NCBI GenBank assembly: GCA_036337295.1
Contig: JAYZEN010000001.1
Location: 1,116,001-1,180,000, forward strand
Length of the DNA stretch: 64,000 nucleotides
Source of the DNA: Ketobacter sp036337295
Lineage (GTDB): Bacteria > Pseudomonadota > Gammaproteobacteria > Pseudomonadales > Ketobacteraceae
Reading direction: 5' to 3'
Shown in pieces: positions 62,299 to 64,000 of this stretch. Every line of letters begins with the position of its first letter. Positions within the stretch are counted from its first letter, which is position 1. The notes under the pieces were generated by a model. The model ran no database searches. It was not told where the DNA came from and saw only the letters and a list, made by a program, of their open reading frames with translations. The translations under genes were made by a program, and so were the position numbers.

Positions 62299-63171
62299 TC
62301 AGGCGCTTTTGCCCCATTTTTCCCGAAGGGATTTAGGCCCGATATCCTCTACCGTATAGCCGTCCGGATGCGTGGGAAACTGCTGGAAGGTCATCACCTG
62401 CGGATTCTTGTGCTTGGGCAGCAACCGCATCAGCTTGGCCCGCACCCGCAGGGCGGCCTCCACCCGACGGCGGGTGGCCGGACTGGGCAGCGGGTAGTTC
62501 ATGGCCGTCAACAGGGGTTCATCCATCAGGGCATAGACGGCTGGCTCCGCGGTCTTCCACAGCGACTTGGGCAGGTAGAAGCTGAGCAGCAGATCCCGGG
62601 TGCAGTTAGCCACCCGCTGCGTGGCATCGATATTGGCGAACATCTTGTTCTCATAATCCAGGCTCCACTGCTCAAATGCTTCATAAGTCGGCGGAATATC
62701 CTGGATGCGCATACGCTCGCCCACCGCGCTCCAGAAATGATACAAGGCAAGGCATTCGTTCTGATACAGCGGGCGCCAGCCAAACTTATTGATCCAGCGA
62801 ATGGGCTCATAAATAAAGGTGGACAGGGTATACAGAAAATCATCATTGCTGATTTCATACTGCCCGTGCATGCGGTTCATACGCTTGATGAAGGCACCGC
62901 CCCGCTCCGAGTCATAGCCGTTGATCATCACCTCATTGACGATGATGGAGGTGTCATCATAGCGACGCAGGGTGTCATTGCTGAACTCGCCGGTTCGATC
63001 CAGCAACGCGGAGATCGAAGGCACCGCAAAGGTGCGGAACAGGGCCAGCTCCAGGGCGCGGGTCATATCCCAGGGGAATTCCAGGTACGAAGTGAGAAAA
63101 ACGATGCGCTGGCAGTCCGCTTTCGGGTCCAGCCGTTCAATTTCTTTCTGTACATTCATGCGCTTTTTCAT
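62299..63171 (-). CDS. Oxygenase MpaB family (DUF2236) protein
   Basis: A 290-residue protein of the DUF2236 family, which includes latex-clearing protein (rubber oxygenase) and fungal MpaB. Segments such as TRALELALFRTFAVPSISALL, DDFLYTLSTFIYEPIRWINKFGWRPL and RDLLLSFYLP match its helical b-type-heme fold. ATG 63171 follows GGGGGAAAC. No substrate can be named; such proteins oxidatively cleave hydrophobic compounds. Confidence 0.8.
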   Translation of the reverse strand: MKKRMNVQKEIERLDPKADCQRIVFLTSYLEFPWDMTRALELALFRTFAVPSISALLDRTGEFSNDTLRRYDDTSIIVNEVMINGYDSERGGAFIKRMNRMHGQYEISNDDFLYTLSTFIYEPIRWINKFGWRPLYQNECLALYHFWSAVGERMRIQDIPPTYEAFEQWSLDYENKMFANIDATQRVANCTRDLLLSFYLPKSLWKTAEPAVYALMDEPLLTAMNYPLPSPATRRRVEAALRVRAKLMRLLPKHKNPQVMTFQQFPTHPDGYTVEDIGPKSLREKWGKSA

Positions 63172-63235
63172 GTTTCCCCCTACAACTTGGATTGGTGGCG
63201 AGAAGGTAACACAGGCTGTATAGGGTGAGGATGGC

Positions 63236-63305
63236 CTAACCCATCAGCCATGATGGCCAAAACTACCACAGAAAGTGAGACTATACGCCATCATCAATGG
63301 GTTAG
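63236..63305 (+). other. Structured intergenic element upstream of amt (candidate RNA)
   Basis: Nested inverted repeats: CTAACCCAT (63236-63244) with ATGGGTTAG (63297-63305), and inside them GATGGC (63252-63257) with GCCATC (63288-63293). A terminator-like hairpin follows at 63310-63342. The arrangement suggests a small structured transcript on the plus strand rather than a binding site, but no clear promoter is seen. Confidence 0.4.
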
Positions 63306-63309
63306 ATTT

Positions 63310-63342
63310 GGTGCATGGGGCCTCATCATGCACCTTTCTTTT
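63310..63342 (+). terminator. Intrinsic terminator in the amt upstream region
   Basis: GGTGCATG (63310-63317) and CATGCACC (63327-63334) form an 8-bp stem, followed by TTTCTTTT. No plus-strand gene precedes it in the window, which is why a short RNA upstream is proposed. Confidence 0.65.
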
Positions 63343-63410
63343 CTCCCTACCACAACAAAATCAAGCAATTCAAGAGCAATATTCCCGTTTCCAGAGCCTG
63401 AAAAATTCCC

Positions 63411-63426
63411 TGGCATAAAGATTGCT
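63411..63426 (+). promoter_or_regulatory. Sigma54 (-24/-12) promoter of amt
   Basis: TGGCAT (63411-63416), five bases, then TTGCT (63422-63426), with the GG and GC doublets 12 bp apart. Only one core base differs from TGGCAC. It lies 67 bp before the amt start, as expected for nitrogen-regulated (NtrC) control. Confidence 0.75.
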
Positions 63427-63492
63427 GAACAAATCGCGCTCAGTAATAAGATCTCGCCTTTTTATTCCACATTTGAACTGAGGTTTCCCCCA

Positions 63493-64000
63493 ATGAAACG
63501 ATTTACAGTGCTGGCGCTCGCGGCTTTACCTGTGGATACCTGGGCCGCTGTCGGTGATGAACCGGTGAACACCGTCTGGCTGGTGGTGGCTGCCGCCCTG
63601 GTGTTTTTTATGCAGACCGGCTTTGCCCTGTTGGAAAGCGGGATGTCCCGCAGCAAGAACGCGGTCAACGTGGTGATGAAGAATTACATGGATGTGTGCC
63701 TGGGCAGCATGGTGTTCTGGGCCTTCGGCTTCGGCATTATGTTCGGCCTCAACCAGACCGGCTTTTTCGGCGCCAGCCACTGGCTGCCCCAATTCAGTGA
63801 CGAGTGGTCCTATACCTTCCTGTTATTCCAGATCATGTTTGCCGCCACCGCCACCACCATTGCCAGTGGTGCCATGGCGGAGCGCACCCGTTACTCCGGC
63901 TACCTGGTAGGGGCGATCATCATTACCGGCTTCATCTACCCGGTGTTTGGCAGCTGGGTCTGGGGTGGTTTCTTCGGCGGCAAGGGCTGGCTGTCGGAGC
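63493..64000 (+). CDS. amt: Ammonium transporter, Amt family (3' end missing)
   Basis: The first 169 codons of an Amt channel; the gene runs off the right edge. The N-terminus KRFTVLALAALPVDTWAA may be a signal peptide. Then come membrane helices with NTVWLVVAAALVFFMQTGFALLESGMSRSKNAVNV, MDVCLGSMVFWAFGFGIMFG and FAATATTIASGAMAERTRYSGYLVGA, the family hallmark. ATG 63493 follows TGAGG. A sigma54 promoter upstream implies nitrogen control; glnK, if present, lies outside the window. Confidence 0.95.
   Translation, partial: MKRFTVLALAALPVDTWAAVGDEPVNTVWLVVAAALVFFMQTGFALLESGMSRSKNAVNVVMKNYMDVCLGSMVFWAFGFGIMFGLNQTGFFGASHWLPQFSDEWSYTFLLFQIMFAATATTIASGAMAERTRYSGYLVGAIIITGFIYPVFGSWVWGGFFGGKGWLSE

Noticed and set aside
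1..64000. CRISPR array, insertion sequence, tRNA or rRNA genes
   Set aside because: No regularly spaced repeats, transposase frames or tRNA/rRNA signatures were seen.

Overview
The window looks like a gammaproteobacterial chromosome. Two kinds of evidence support this. The block ygfB-pepP-ubiH-ubiI, facing the zapB-like/zapA/6S RNA/ygfA block, is the classic gammaproteobacterial arrangement. A two-subunit glycine decarboxylase, poly-glycine lipoproteins and an MpaB-type oxygenase suggest an environmental, perhaps marine, oceanospirillal relative; that last step is inference. Most of the window is GC-rich. Two stretches, about 17.0-28.4 kb and 31.6-35.0 kb, are visibly AT-richer and probably acquired.

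Layout. 1-3.4 kb: a flotillin/YqiJ membrane module (minus strand) faces a YjfI/PspA-like module (plus strand), with four copies of one palindrome in and beside the shared promoter region. 3.4-7.6 kb: CorA-type transporter, DUF1569 lipoprotein, SlyD-like FKBP and a sigma54 activator. 7.6-11.6 kb: cyanate uptake and cyanase operon (ABC transporter plus CynS) with a recognisable -24/-12 promoter and upstream palindromes, divergent from the sigma54 activator. 11.6-17.0 kb: Dabb protein, UbiB-like kinase, FHA protein, outer-membrane barrel, nitroreductase, and a short-chain dehydrogenase gene broken by an in-frame amber codon.

17.2-28.3 kb is a defence island. A tightly overlapping operon encodes a GHKL (MORC/MutL-like) ATPase, a Z1 helicase-like protein, a PD-(D/E)XK protein and an AIPR protein. 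It is followed by a cytosine-C5 DNA methyltransferase, a Vsr nuclease and an unusual protein joining an N-terminal SAM methyltransferase to a C-terminal HNH nuclease. Beyond it lie a MAPEG protein and a Fic-like protein with glutamine at the catalytic histidine position.

30.3-44.1 kb: MltA, a very large FG-GAP/poly-Gly lipoprotein, the glycine cleavage operon gcvT-gcvH-gcvPA-gcvPB, a LysR regulator, a DJ-1/PfpI protein, and iron ABC permease and binding-protein genes with a possible Fur box. 44.2-53.5 kb: the ygfB-pepP-ubiH-ubiI operon appears to run on into a small unknown gene and two tandem histidine-kinase-like proteins whose ATP-binding motifs are degenerate. On the other strand are zapB-like, zapA, 6S RNA and ygfA, and then a 41-residue membrane miniprotein. 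53.8-64 kb: ilvA and rpiA divergent, a VOC/PNPOx pair with a LysR regulator, a NapC-like tetraheme plus HAO-like octaheme cytochrome pair, a membrane diguanylate cyclase, an MpaB-family oxygenase, and the start of an ammonium transporter preceded by a sigma54 promoter and a structured intergenic element. Inorganic nitrogen recurs as a theme (cyanate, HAO-like cytochrome, ammonium), and two of these loci carry sigma54 promoters.
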